Shown here: positions 16,910-25,485 of the stretch, piece after piece
Position numbering within the stretch: the stretch's first letter is position 1
How the letters are laid out: every line of letters begins with the position of its first letter
NCBI GenBank assembly: GCA_023145575.1
Contig: JAGLDN010000212.1
Location: 1-31,701 of the forward strand
DNA length: 31,701 nt
Direction: 5' to 3'
Source of the DNA: Psychromonas sp.
GTDB lineage: Bacteria; Pseudomonadota; Gammaproteobacteria; Enterobacterales; Psychromonadaceae
Made by a program: the position numbers and the translations under genes
The notes under the pieces: model-generated
Seen by the model: only the letters and a program-made list of their open reading frames with translations
What the model was told of the DNA's origin: nothing
Databases searched by the model: none

Positions 16910-17286
16910 AGAAAACCTCCAACACAGTTAAAAAATGGATAATGAATTGAATGAATACCCTGACGTAAATGGCTATTCATGAACGAAACTTACAACGAGG
17001 AAATAAGTTATATTACGCAGTAAAATAGTTCATCTGTTTGTTGTAATTGGTATAAATTACTTATATTCAATTCTCAAATGCATAACTTAAATTAGTTGGA
17101 AAAGTAGCCAGTTGAATATATATACCAAACACCATTCGAAACGATGATAAAACATATACCAGAACTGGCGGCATGATAATTATGCATTTTGCGGTTGAAT
17201 GTTCCTCAGATAATAGTTTGACAGTGCTTGTCTCATGCAAGGTTTTTAATTTGTTATAAAATGAAATTTAACTATTTTATCCGCAT
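16910..17286. other. Intergenic region with a partial family B repeat
   Basis: About 375 bases between the nuclease gene and the rpmE terminator. 16979-17054 matches the right half of repeat family B: GAAACTTACAACG, AAATAAGTTATATTACGCAG, TAAAATAGTT, ending TTGTAATTGGTATAA. The closing ATTGGTATAA is the reverse complement of the TTATACCAAT that opens the copy at 26134. No gene is seen. Confidence 0.5.
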
Positions 17287-17312
17287 AAAAAAGGCGCATA
17301 TACAAGCGCCAT
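17287..17312 (-). terminator. Rho-independent terminator of rpmE
   Basis: On the minus strand, GGCGC, an eight-base loop, GCGCC, then six T residues. It lies about 40 bases past the rpmE stop codon in the right orientation. This is the clearest terminator in the window. Confidence 0.85.
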
Positions 17313-17353
17313 TATTAAAATCGTTTTGAAAATTTATTTACACTGTACTCGGA

Positions 17354-17566
17354 TTATTTAGAGCCAAGTGAACCGAAGCGCTTGTTAAATTTGTCAATAC
17401 GACCGCCAGTATCAACAACACGTTGTGTACCTGTATAAAATGGGTGGCATGCGCCACAAATATCAAGTGTTATATTTTTACCAGCTGTTGAGCCAACTTT
17501 AACTACGTTTTTGCAAGAACAAGTAGCCGTTATTTCATTGTATTCTGGGTGAATAGCGTTTTGCAT
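17354..17566 (-). CDS. rpmE: 50S ribosomal protein L31, zinc-binding type
   Basis: A 70-residue ribosomal protein of the large subunit that helps bridge the subunits. It keeps all four zinc ligands, Cys16 and Cys18 (CSC) and Cys37 and Cys40 (CGAC), so it is the C+ form that can be replaced by a zinc-free paralogue under zinc limitation. HPFYTGTQRVVDTGGRIDKFNKRF is the family's C-terminal signature. The start at 17566 has AGAGG upstream, and a strong terminator follows, so it is probably a single-gene unit. The priA gene often found nearby is not visible. Confidence 0.97.
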   Translation of the reverse strand: MQNAIHPEYNEITATCSCKNVVKVGSTAGKNITLDICGACHPFYTGTQRVVDTGGRIDKFNKRFGSLGSK

Positions 17567-18227
17567 AATGTGAACCTCTAAATATAAGCCGTATCGCTGC
17601 TGTGCAAGGAAACATCATTTCCGTCAACAAAGTACCACACGTATTTATTATGAATTTTCTATAACAGTTTGTCATAAAATTTAATCATTGAATTGTACAA
17701 GAATAAATCACAAAAACACACCTTTAAATAAAAATTTATTTAAACCGCATTATATTCCCATGTTACCTGAAGTTGTAAAGTCAACCATGTATTCGATGAA
17801 CAATGCTAAAGCGTAACATTCAAGCTATCAACGAACAGCGTCAAATTTGTATTTATCATGCTAAACAATCAAGGATCCCAATTGCCTTTTAGCTTATTAC
17901 AAAAGAGATTCAATACTCAAACGTTGTGACCCAAAAACCTGAAATAAGTGTAGCCCCAATTAAAATGAAGGCTTAATATTCATACTTAAAACATGTGAAA
18001 ATAAATTGAAATAGCGTTACATATTGGATAAATGTTGGTTTTCATCAATTTGTAACATGAGATTTGTTCATGAAAACATATTTTATTCTCGCATTAAAAA
18101 GTAACAGTTTAATGCCGTTAAAGTAGAGAAGATAAATAACAAGAGCGTTTTCGTCGTATTGATTCATTGCATTGATTAGAAACTCCGATCTGCGGTTTGG
18201 TATAAGCAATGGATATAGCAATTATTA
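17567..18227. other. Gene-poor region upstream of rpmE
   Basis: About 660 AT-rich bases with no convincing gene. A worn family A-like start (TATATTCCCATGTTACCTGA then GTAAAGTC) lies at 17752-17783. The rpmE promoter should be close to 17600. I see no Zur-like palindrome I can defend. Confidence 0.35.
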
Positions 18228-18513
18228 TATACCCATCATACCTGAAAATACTCATTTGAGGACTCCTGAGTAATTCATGTTTAAGGCGCGATCCTCCCTT
18301 TGGTAGCGATAAACAAAAGACTTTAAACCTTTCTTGTTATTCACTTTTTGAGTATTGCAACGCAAAAGATGATTTAATCAGTTATCCCCAACGGGCGAGT
18401 TTTAACGGTTTTATTTATTTTGGCAAGGGAATAACCATTCTCTTCAATAAATGCCTTGCCTCTAAGCTTTTAAAATCTCGATGAAACCTGCATCTTCAGG
18501 TGTGATGGGTATA
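18228..18513. mobile_element. MITE copy 1 with terminal inverted repeats
   Basis: A 286-base element bounded by TATACCCATCATACCTGA (18228-18245) and its near-perfect inverse TCAGGTGTGATGGGTATA (18496-18513, one mismatch). It encodes no transposase. The interior matches 24101-24387 along its length, for example CCTGAGTAATTCATGTT, AACGCAAAAGATGAT, and TTGGCAAGGGAATAACCATT. This is the structure of a non-autonomous miniature inverted-repeat element. Confidence 0.85.
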
Positions 18514-19096
18514 CATCAACAAATCTTTAAAAACAAAGATGACAGTAAATGAATATTATATTTGATCAATAATGACGTCAAGCTTAATAAACAGTCAATT
18601 GAAACGATCTATCAAAACCGATGCAAAGTTGAAGTTTTCCATAAAAATATCAAATCTAATACCGCGCTCGCAAAATGACCTGCAAAACAAAAAACACACA
18701 GAGCAACTCTATTTTCATGTCATTAATGGAGACAGTGAAATTGGAGTGCCCAAGCCTTAAAAAAGGACGCCAGACTTTCGGTTTAAAAACGAAGCTTTAT
18801 ACCCATGCGGCGTATAATGCAACGTCACACGGGCAAATTGTGCCGAGTTACTAGGCATAAATTGCCTTCGTGAGAATTTTTTGATAATTAAATGCTAATA
18901 TAGCAAGATTGGAAAATGTTGTTTATTAACAATTCAAGGTTATTTATTGCTTTTAAGATGTTATAATAACGTAGATCAACTTATCCTAGAATGAATAAGC
19001 TTGTGACAAAATTGCTGAATCTTATACCTAGAATGATAACAGGTAAATGAAAACACATGATCCAAAAAGATTAAATAGATTCAACTAGGACTAAAA
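18514..19096. other. Gene-poor region upstream of tal
   Basis: About 580 bases. It contains a 62-codon frame (18572-18760) that I do not accept as a gene, a family A repeat at 18798-18872, and a TATAAT hexamer at 18962-18967 with only a weak -35 (TTATTT), which may be part of the tal promoter. Nothing else is recognised. Confidence 0.35.
18798..18872 (+). repeat. Family A repeat copy
   Basis: TATACCCATGCGGCG, TAATGCAACGTCA, then GGGCAAATTGTGCCGAGTTA and CTAGGCATAAATTGCC. It has the same block order as the copies at 1-66 (inverted), 3909, 5188 and 8099. Confidence 0.7.
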
Positions 19097-20047
19097 ATGG
19101 AAAACAAACTAGACCAATTGCGTAAATTTACAACTGTCGTTGCCGATACTGGTGATATAGAAGCAATAAAAAAATATCAACCTCAGGACGCAACCACCAA
19201 CCCATCATTAATTTTAAAAGCCGCAGAAATTCCAGCTTATACTCCTTTTATTACAGAAGCTATCATATACGCTAAATCACAAAGTAGCCTTATAGATCAA
19301 CAAGTGCAAGATGCATGTGACATGCTTGCTGTGCTTATTGGTAAAAAAATTCTAAACTACATACCTGGCCGAGTTTCAACTGAGGTTAATGCAAAGCTTT
19401 CTTATGATACTAAGGGCAGCCTGACAAAAGCACGCCAACTTGTAAAAATGTACAACGATGTGGGCGTGACAACTGATCGCATTTTAATAAAAATTGCGGC
19501 TACATGGGAAGGGATCCGCGCAGCACAAGTACTCGAAAAAGAAGACATTAACTGCAATTTAACACTTTTATTTTCTTTTGCGCAAGCACAAGCATGTGCT
19601 CAAGCGGGAGTTTTTTTAATTTCTCCTTTTGTCGGGCGCATAATGGACTGGTATAAAAAAGAGCAAGGCTGCGATTTTACTGCAGAGAACGATCCTGGCG
19701 TTATTTCTGTAACGGCTATTTATAATTACTACAAAGCACATGGTTACAACACCAGAATAATGGGCGCGAGCTTCCGTAATATCGATGAAATTTTAGCGCT
19801 TGCTGGTTGTGATTGTCTGACCATTAGTCCAGAATTTTTGCAACTGTTGCAAAACAGCGAGGATGAAGTGATACTAAAACTAAAACCAAGCTGTAAAAAA
19901 TATGAAGTAGAAAAATCACTTACTCAACCAGCGTTCTTATGGGCACATAATCAAGATCCAATGGCAGTTCAAAAATTAGCAGAAGGGATCTCGAATTTTG
20001 CGACTGACCAAGAAAAATTAGAATCAATGATTCTAGAAAAACTTTAA
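19097..20047 (+). CDS. tal: Transaldolase
   Basis: Class I transaldolase of the non-oxidative pentose phosphate pathway. It moves a dihydroxyacetone unit between sedoheptulose 7-phosphate and glyceraldehyde 3-phosphate. At 316 residues it is the size of enteric TalB. It has QPQDATTNPSLIL (28-40) with the conserved Asp and Asn, and ILIKIAATWEGIRAA, in which Lys132 is the Schiff-base residue at exactly the TalB position. ISPFVGRIMDWY is the phosphate-site segment. The ATG has AGGA upstream. It is followed by nupC on the same strand after 229 bases. The position next to nucleoside catabolism genes suggests processing of pentose carbon, but they need not be one operon. Confidence 0.96.
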   Translation: MENKLDQLRKFTTVVADTGDIEAIKKYQPQDATTNPSLILKAAEIPAYTPFITEAIIYAKSQSSLIDQQVQDACDMLAVLIGKKILNYIPGRVSTEVNAKLSYDTKGSLTKARQLVKMYNDVGVTTDRILIKIAATWEGIRAAQVLEKEDINCNLTLLFSFAQAQACAQAGVFLISPFVGRIMDWYKKEQGCDFTAENDPGVISVTAIYNYYKAHGYNTRIMGASFRNIDEILALAGCDCLTISPEFLQLLQNSEDEVILKLKPSCKKYEVEKSLTQPAFLWAHNQDPMAVQKLAEGISNFATDQEKLESMILEKL

Positions 20048-20092
20048 TTTAATGCTAAAAATAAATAATTAAATCCGTTAATCCTAGAAAGG

Positions 20093-20120
20093 TAGAATTA
20101 AAACAAAGACTTTAATTCTA
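20093..20120. terminator. Perfect inverted repeat downstream of tal
   Basis: TAGAATTAAA (20093-20102), an eight-base loop, and TTTAATTCTA (20111-20120), about 45 bases after the tal stop. The ten-pair stem is almost all A-T and no T run follows, so it may be a weak terminator, an mRNA 3' stem or an operator for nupC. The sequence alone does not decide. Confidence 0.4.
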
Positions 20121-20276
20121 AATTAGTTGGCCTATATCAACTCGTTATTGTCACTACGCTGAAGTTACCCAGCGACGAAAGCTAAATAGTAAGAAGGATA
20201 ATAACAACCTAACTTTTATTTTTTAATACCTTTAATAACGGCACTTTTCACAATTTAAGTATAAAGGAATTTTACA

Positions 20277-21542
20277 ATGCAACTTTTAATGGGCATTATA
20301 GGTATCTTTGCTCTGATGTTTACTGGCGTAATTTTTTCAAGTAACCGAGGATCAATAAAAATACGAGCTGTTTTAGGCGCTTTGGCAATACAAGCCACAA
20401 TAGGCGCTTTAGTTACCTTAACAAGAGGTGGCTCCATTGTCCTTAATGATATTTCAACCGCAGTACAAGGGGTGATTAATAGTGCAGATGCAGGAATAGA
20501 CTTTGTTTTCGGGGCATTAGTTTCTCCTAAAATGATGCATATATTTGGGGGCAGCGGATTTATCTTCGCATTTAAAGTACTCCCTATGATTATTTTCTTT
20601 GGTGCGCTCATGTCCGTACTCTACTACCTAGGTATTATGCAAATTGTTATCAAACTTTTTGGGGGTGGACTGCAAAAAATATTGGGGACAAGTCGTACCG
20701 AATCACTTTCTGCTTCGGCCAATATCTTTTTAGGGCAGACAGAAGCGCCACTTGTTGTAAAACCCTTCATTAACAGTATGACTAAGTCTGAACTCTTTGC
20801 TGTTATGGCGGGTGGATTGGCGTCCATTTCAGGGGCTGTACTAGCTGGTTATGCACAATTGGGGGTAAACCTTAATTATCTTATCGCAGCCTCATTTATG
20901 GCTGCACCTGGTGGCCTTTTAATGGCAAAATTATTAGAGCCAGAAACAGAAAAAACTTGCGAAACATTAGATCAACTTTCAAAAAAAGAAGAAAATAATC
21001 CAGAAGAGTGTAAACCCACAAACGTCATTCATGCAGCATCAATAGGCGCTGCAGACGGCCTACATTTAGCACTCAATATAGGTGCGATGTTAATCGCATT
21101 TATCGCTTTAATTGCACTCGTAAATCATCTTTTAGGTGCCACTGGTGAATTATTTGGATTTCACTCATTAACGCTACAGGAAATATTAGGTTATATATGT
21201 TCCCCAATTGCTTTTTTACTGGGGATTCCTTGGAATGAAGCACATATTGCTGGTAGCTTATTAGGCCAAAAATTAGTCCTTAATGAATTTTATGCTTACA
21301 TAAATTTTGTTTCTGCCAAAGCGACACTTAGTGCACATACACAAGTTATTATCACAATAGCATTATGTGGTTTTGCAAACTTCTCATCGATTGCTATTTT
21401 ATTGGGTGGGTTAGGTGTTATTGCACCTAATCGACGACCTGATATTGCACGCCTTGGCATGAAAGCCGTCCTTGCGGGTACATTATCAAACTTTATGAGC
21501 GCCACATTAATGGGCGTATTCTACCTTATTCATGTATCATAA
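20277..21542 (+). CDS. nupC: Concentrative nucleoside transporter, NupC family
   Basis: Inner-membrane cation-coupled nucleoside importer of the CNT family, 421 residues with about ten hydrophobic membrane segments. Family signatures seen: SASANIFLGQTEAPLVVKPF (nucleoside and ion site, about 146-165), SGAVLAGYAQLG, and GIPWNEAHIAGSLLGQKLVLNEF with NEFYAYINF. A short acidic loop (LEPETEKTCETLDQLSKKEE) separates the halves. The ATG at 20277 has AAGGA upstream. deoC follows after 76 bases, so nupC probably leads a nupC-deoC-deoB unit for uptake and breakdown of deoxynucleosides. I see no clear CRP or CytR site in the 229-base gap before it. Confidence 0.94.
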   Translation: MQLLMGIIGIFALMFTGVIFSSNRGSIKIRAVLGALAIQATIGALVTLTRGGSIVLNDISTAVQGVINSADAGIDFVFGALVSPKMMHIFGGSGFIFAFKVLPMIIFFGALMSVLYYLGIMQIVIKLFGGGLQKILGTSRTESLSASANIFLGQTEAPLVVKPFINSMTKSELFAVMAGGLASISGAVLAGYAQLGVNLNYLIAASFMAAPGGLLMAKLLEPETEKTCETLDQLSKKEENNPEECKPTNVIHAASIGAADGLHLALNIGAMLIAFIALIALVNHLLGATGELFGFHSLTLQEILGYICSPIAFLLGIPWNEAHIAGSLLGQKLVLNEFYAYINFVSAKATLSAHTQVIITIALCGFANFSSIAILLGGLGVIAPNRRPDIARLGMKAVLAGTLSNFMSATLMGVFYLIHVS

Positions 21543-21618
21543 AATTTCAATCAAAAAAATTAACAAATGATCTCGATCTTCTTTTAGCGCAAACCTTCAA
21601 AGAGACTGGAAGTATGAA

Positions 21619-22377
21619 ATGAATGATTTACAAAAATCTTCTCGCAATGCGATTCAATTAATGGATTTAACAACGTTAATGGATGACGATACAGACAGCC
21701 GTATCATTGACTTATGTCGAAAAGCTGGTACGCCTGTAGGCAATACTGCTGCCATATGTATCTACCCTCGTTATATCCCTGTAGCTCGTCATGCACTCTA
21801 TGCACAAGGCACTAATGGCATAAGAATTACAACAGTCACAAATTTTCCACATGGGAATGATGATCTTGACATTGCATTTGCAGAAACTCGCGCAGCTGTT
21901 GCCTATGGCGCAGACGAAGTTGACCTTGTATTCCCATACAAAGCCCTGATTGCAGGGAACAGTGACGTCGGTGCTGCAATGATCAAAGGTTGCCGTATTG
22001 TTTGTGGCGCGAACGTTACGCTTAAAGTAATTATCGAAAGTGGTGAACTTAAAAGTGAAGCATTGATTAAACAAGCCAGTAAAATTTGTATTGATGCAGG
22101 TGCTGACTTTATTAAAACATCAACAGGCAAAGTGCCTATAAATGCAACACCTGAAGCCGCAAAATTCATGCTTGAATCAATCAAAAAATCAGGCAAAAAT
22201 GTAGGCATTAAGGTCGCAGGTGGCGTGAAAGATGCGCTAACGGCACAAAGATACATGAAAATTGCAAGCGACATTATGGGAGATGACTGGATCAATACAG
22301 CTCATTTTCGTTTTGGCGCATCAAGCTTACTCACTGAATTACTCAATGAACTTGGGTATAAACAAACTAACGATTAA
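21619..22377 (+). CDS. deoC: Deoxyribose-phosphate aldolase
   Basis: Class I aldolase cleaving 2-deoxy-D-ribose 5-phosphate to acetaldehyde and glyceraldehyde 3-phosphate. The 252-residue protein has DLTTLMDDDT near the N-terminus, VDLVFPYKAL (101-110) with the conserved Asp, DFIKTSTGK with Schiff-base Lys166, and VGIKVAGGVKD with the proton-relay Lys198. It is close in length to enteric DeoC (259). The start at 21619 has a GGAA site; an overlapping out-of-frame ATG at 21614 stops at once. deoB begins 12 bases downstream, with no deoA between them. Confidence 0.96.
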   Translation: MNDLQKSSRNAIQLMDLTTLMDDDTDSRIIDLCRKAGTPVGNTAAICIYPRYIPVARHALYAQGTNGIRITTVTNFPHGNDDLDIAFAETRAAVAYGADEVDLVFPYKALIAGNSDVGAAMIKGCRIVCGANVTLKVIIESGELKSEALIKQASKICIDAGADFIKTSTGKVPINATPEAAKFMLESIKKSGKNVGIKVAGGVKDALTAQRYMKIASDIMGDDWINTAHFRFGASSLLTELLNELGYKQTND

Positions 22378-22389
22378 AAAAGAGTACTT

Positions 22390-23637
22390 ATGAAACGCAC
22401 TGTTATTTTATTGCTTGACTCATTTGGTATTGGCTCAACACCCGATGCGATCAATTACAAAGGCCAGCTTGATGATGGTACAACATTTGATGATGCAGGC
22501 TCAAATACCCTTGCGCATATTGCAAAAGCATGTGCACAAGGCAAGGCAGAAGAAGGTCGGACTGGGGCATTAACCATTCCAAACCTCAATAGATTAGGCA
22601 TAGGCAAAGCATGTTTTGAAAGTTCCGCTATTTACCCCACAGGTTGCGATGAAAACGTTGAGCCAATCGCTGCATACGGTTATGCAAAAGAACTTTCTAC
22701 CGGCAAAGATACATCAAGTGGTCATTGGGAAATCACTGGTGTCCCTGTTTTATTTGATTGGGGATATTTCTCTAAAAAGAAAAATAGCTTCCCACAATCA
22801 TTACTTGATGAATTAGTAAAACGTGCTGATCTACCAGGCTATTTAGGTAACTGCCACTCATCTGGCACCGTTATTTTAGAAGAGCTTGGCGAAGAGCATG
22901 TAAAAACGGGCAAGCCTATTTTTTATACCTCCGCTGACAGTGTATTCCAAATAGCATGCCATGAAGAAATTTTTGGACTTGAACGCCTTTACAAACTTTG
23001 CCAACTAGCCCGTGACCTAGTTGATGAGTATAATATAGGCCGCGTTATTGCGCGTCCATTTTTGGGCAAAAAAAACACTAACTTTTATCGCTCTGTTAAT
23101 CGACGCGACTACTCTGTTTCGCCACCCTCAGCCACGCTTCTTGATAATATGAAAGTCGCTGGCGGCCACGTTGTCAGTATCGGTAAGATTTCAGATATTT
23201 TTGCACAACAAGGCATTACCAAAGCGACAAAAGCATACGGCATTGATGGTTTATTTAACGCAAGTTTGGACGAGCTTAAACAAGCTAGTGACAACACCAT
23301 CATCTTCACCAACTTTGTAAATTTTGATGCCGACTTTGGCCATCGTAGAAATGTATCTGGTTATGCAGCCGCACTTGAATATTTTGATACACGTTTACCT
23401 GAAATGCTTGAACTATTGGGAGATGAAGATCTCCTCGTTTTAACTGCCGATCATGGGTGCGATCCGACATGGTTAGGAACCGATCATACACGCGAACATA
23501 TTCCTGTTATTTTCTACGGGAAATCCGTTAAAGCGGACTCGGTTGGCTTACGCGAGACCTTTGCAGATATCGGACAGAGTATTGCACAATATCATAGCTT
23601 ACCTGAACTTAAATATGGCACCTCAATTTTCAAATAA
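22390..23637 (+). CDS. deoB: Phosphopentomutase
   Basis: Converts (deoxy)ribose 1-phosphate to the 5-phosphate, linking nucleoside phosphorolysis to DeoC. It is an alkaline-phosphatase-superfamily metalloenzyme with two Mn2+ ions. It is 415 residues, slightly longer than the usual 407. Signatures: LLLDSFGIGSTPDA (first metal Asp), GKDTSSGHWEITGVP (phosphorylated Thr region), NFVNFDADFGHRRN, and LTADHGCDPTWLGTDHTREH with the metal-binding Asp and His residues. The start has an AAGAG stretch upstream. In many relatives deoD follows at once; here 779 bases with an IS remnant and a MITE separate them. Confidence 0.96.
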   Translation: MKRTVILLLDSFGIGSTPDAINYKGQLDDGTTFDDAGSNTLAHIAKACAQGKAEEGRTGALTIPNLNRLGIGKACFESSAIYPTGCDENVEPIAAYGYAKELSTGKDTSSGHWEITGVPVLFDWGYFSKKKNSFPQSLLDELVKRADLPGYLGNCHSSGTVILEELGEEHVKTGKPIFYTSADSVFQIACHEEIFGLERLYKLCQLARDLVDEYNIGRVIARPFLGKKNTNFYRSVNRRDYSVSPPSATLLDNMKVAGGHVVSIGKISDIFAQQGITKATKAYGIDGLFNASLDELKQASDNTIIFTNFVNFDADFGHRRNVSGYAAALEYFDTRLPEMLELLGDEDLLVLTADHGCDPTWLGTDHTREHIPVIFYGKSVKADSVGLRETFADIGQSIAQYHSLPELKYGTSIFK

Positions 23638-23770
23638 AATATTTACCCATGTAAACTGTTTCTCAGTAATGATCTTACAACCAAACTCACTAAATAAACC
23701 TATCTATATTAGATAACTGATGTTATATAGTTAACTAAAATTTAATATGAAAAACTGATAAACTGTAGCT

Positions 23771-24100
23771 ATGAATAAACATAAACAAATATTTGAACTG
23801 TATATTGATTACCTTGTAACATCATTGAGCTTCACAACTGCAACTGGTTTATCTAATCTTCTCGATGGAGAAATTAGTCACGATCAAATTACTCGTTTTT
23901 ATCCAAAAGACAGTTTGTCTCGGCCGATTTATGGAAAATGTAAAAAAAGAGGTGCGTGAAATTGAATCTGCTGATCTCGATTTGATTTTTGATGACACGG
24001 TTCAACCTACACCATTCTCGAATGAAAATGAACTTATAACTGGCATGTTGATCATAGCGTTGGTCGTTCCGCTAAAGGTATTAACTTGCTTAATTGCATT
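23771..24100 (+). pseudogene. IS4-family transposase remnant, frameshifted
   Basis: About 110 residues of the N-terminal part of a DDE transposase, spread over three frames. First MNKHKQIFELYIDYLVTSLS and DGEISHDQITRF. Then, after a frameshift near 23930, VKKEVREIESADLDLIFDDT, whose FDDT holds the first catalytic Asp. After a second frameshift near 24035, WHVDHSVGRSAKGINLLNC. I recognise the layout from IS4-type transposases of marine gammaproteobacteria. The reading ends where the left inverted repeat of MITE copy 2 begins, and the rest of the IS is missing. It lies between deoB and deoD. Confidence 0.82.
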
Positions 24101-24387
24101 TATAGCCATCACACATGAAGATACTCGTTTCAGGACACCTGAGTAATTCATGTTCAAGGCGCAATGCTCTCTTCGGCAGTGTTAAAAAAAATACTTTAAC
24201 CCTTTGTTGCTATTTACTTTTTGAGTATTTCAACGCAAAAGATGATCTACTCAGTTGTCCCCAAAGGGCGAGTTTTAAAGGCTTATATGCATTGTCATTG
24301 ATTTTGGCAAGGGAATAACCATTCTCTTCAATCAATGCCTTGCATCAAGAGAAGATTTTAACTGCGTAACATCAGTTAGATAATATA
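24101..24387. mobile_element. MITE copy 2, inserted in the IS4 remnant
   Basis: Matches the element at 18228-18513 from end to end. The left end TATAGCCATCACACATGA (24101-24118) differs from the inverted repeat of copy 1 at only a few positions. The right end near 24372-24387 is worn (TCAGTTAGATAATATA). The interior shares CCTGAGTAATTCATGTTCAA, AACGCAAAAGATGAT and GGCAAGGGAATAACCATTCTC, with an extra 15 or so bases near 24283. It ends 29 bases before the deoD start, so it must affect or supply the deoD leader. Confidence 0.8.
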
Positions 24388-24416
24388 AATATATCCACTA
24401 AATTTGGAGATTGATT

Positions 24417-25127
24417 ATGACAACCCCTCATATTAATGCAAACTATGACGCATTTTCTGAAACTGTTTTAATGCCAGGCGATCCACTTCGAGCAAAACAC
24501 ATCGCAGATAAATTTCTTGAAGACGCTATTCTAGTAACCGATGTTCGTAATATGCTCGGTTTCACGGGTCACTACAAAGGTAAAAAAATATCTGTAATGG
24601 CTCACGGTATAGGCGTTGGCTCTGCATCAATTTACGTGCATGAACTTATCACTCAATTCGGGGTGAAAAATATTTTTCGAGTTGGTACTTGTGGCTCAAT
24701 AAGACGTGATGTTAAAATTAGGGACATAGTTATCGGCATGGGCGCCTCGACTGACTCTGCATGTAACCGTCTTAGTTTTCAAGGGCACCAATTCTCTGCA
24801 ATTGCTGATTATGGTCTACTTGAAAAAACGGTTAATGTCGCGCGCGCGCGTAAAACAAACATAAAAATAGGCGGCATTTTTACAACGGATACTTTCTATA
24901 CAACCGAGCCTAAATTCTTTGACGTATTAGAAAAGTACGGCATACTTGCTGTTGAAATGGAAGCCGCCGCCATCTACAGTATCGCTGCTCAAAACCGCGC
25001 TAAAGCCTTGGCTATTTTAACTGTATCAGATCATATTCGTTCAGGTGAAAAAGTCACACCCGATGAAAGGGAACATGGTTTTAATGAAATGATTACAATT
25101 GCACTCGATGCGGCGATTGCTGAATAA
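24417..25127 (+). CDS. deoD: Purine-nucleoside phosphorylase, DeoD type
   Basis: Phosphorolyses purine (deoxy)nucleosides to base and (deoxy)ribose 1-phosphate; a hexameric trimer-of-dimers in this family. The 236-residue protein begins TTPHINA (His4/5 reaches the neighbouring active site). It has MPGDPLRAKHIA (phosphate Arg), MLGFTGHYKG, RVGTCGS, and VEMEAAAIYSIA. VSDHIRSGE near 200-208 carries the catalytic Asp and Arg. I chose ATG 24417, with GGAG eight bases upstream; a TTG two codons earlier is unlikely. It is cut off from deoB by mobile-element debris, so it may have its own promoter. An inverted repeat (25260-25287) follows. Confidence 0.96.
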   Translation: MTTPHINANYDAFSETVLMPGDPLRAKHIADKFLEDAILVTDVRNMLGFTGHYKGKKISVMAHGIGVGSASIYVHELITQFGVKNIFRVGTCGSIRRDVKIRDIVIGMGASTDSACNRLSFQGHQFSAIADYGLLEKTVNVARARKTNIKIGGIFTTDTFYTTEPKFFDVLEKYGILAVEMEAAAIYSIAAQNRAKALAILTVSDHIRSGEKVTPDEREHGFNEMITIALDAAIAE

Positions 25128-25259
25128 AACAGCAACATTATCACATGAACTTAAGCTAGTTAAATTTTAAATTTTTTTAAGAAATGTTTTATAACGATTG
25201 TCATACGGATCATGATCTCACGCCCAACAATATAATGAGAATGACTATTCAATACCTTC

Positions 25260-25287
25260 GCCAAAATGAAAGTTAACCCATTTTGGC
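25260..25287. terminator. Hairpin downstream of deoD
   Basis: GCCAAAATG (25260-25268) pairs perfectly with CATTTTGGC (25279-25287) around a ten-base loop. It lies 130 bases after deoD and is followed by AAATCTTTCT, only a weak T tract. It is a plausible terminator of the deo genes. Confidence 0.55.
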
Positions 25288-25416
25288 AAATCTTTCTACC
25301 TGTAAGCTATTGATTTATATGAAACGAAGACTCTATTTTTAGCTTAAATAAAAATTGTCGAACGTATTGCTATTACCCTGTGTTAAATAATCAGATTAAT
25401 AAGTTATTTATATTTA

Positions 25417-25446
25417 TTGACATGACACAATTAACAATACACTAAT
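25417..25446 (+). promoter_or_regulatory. Candidate promoter for the YgjV-like gene
   Basis: A perfect -35 TTGACA at 25417-25422, then 18 bases, then ACTAAT (four of six matches to TATAAT) at 25441-25446. Forty bases separate it from the start codon. The rest of the 25128-25485 gap is AT-rich and holds only the hairpin at 25260. Confidence 0.45.
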
Positions 25447-25485
25447 ACAAAAAACACAAAAAATGTCAATTGCAAAGGAAATAAA

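Noticed and set aside
17218..17260. TTGACA at 17218 as a plus-strand promoter
   Set aside because: No -10 at a proper distance, and the next gene is on the opposite strand.
18572..18760. 62-codon open frame on the plus strand between the MITE and tal
   Set aside because: No ribosome-binding site, no recognisable motif, unremarkable composition (Lys/Ser/Asn as expected in AT-rich DNA), and it sits in repeat-rich DNA. Likely chance.
20048..20276. CRP or CytR operators upstream of nupC
   Set aside because: No TGTGA-N6-TCACA-like or CytR-like pair could be found by eye.
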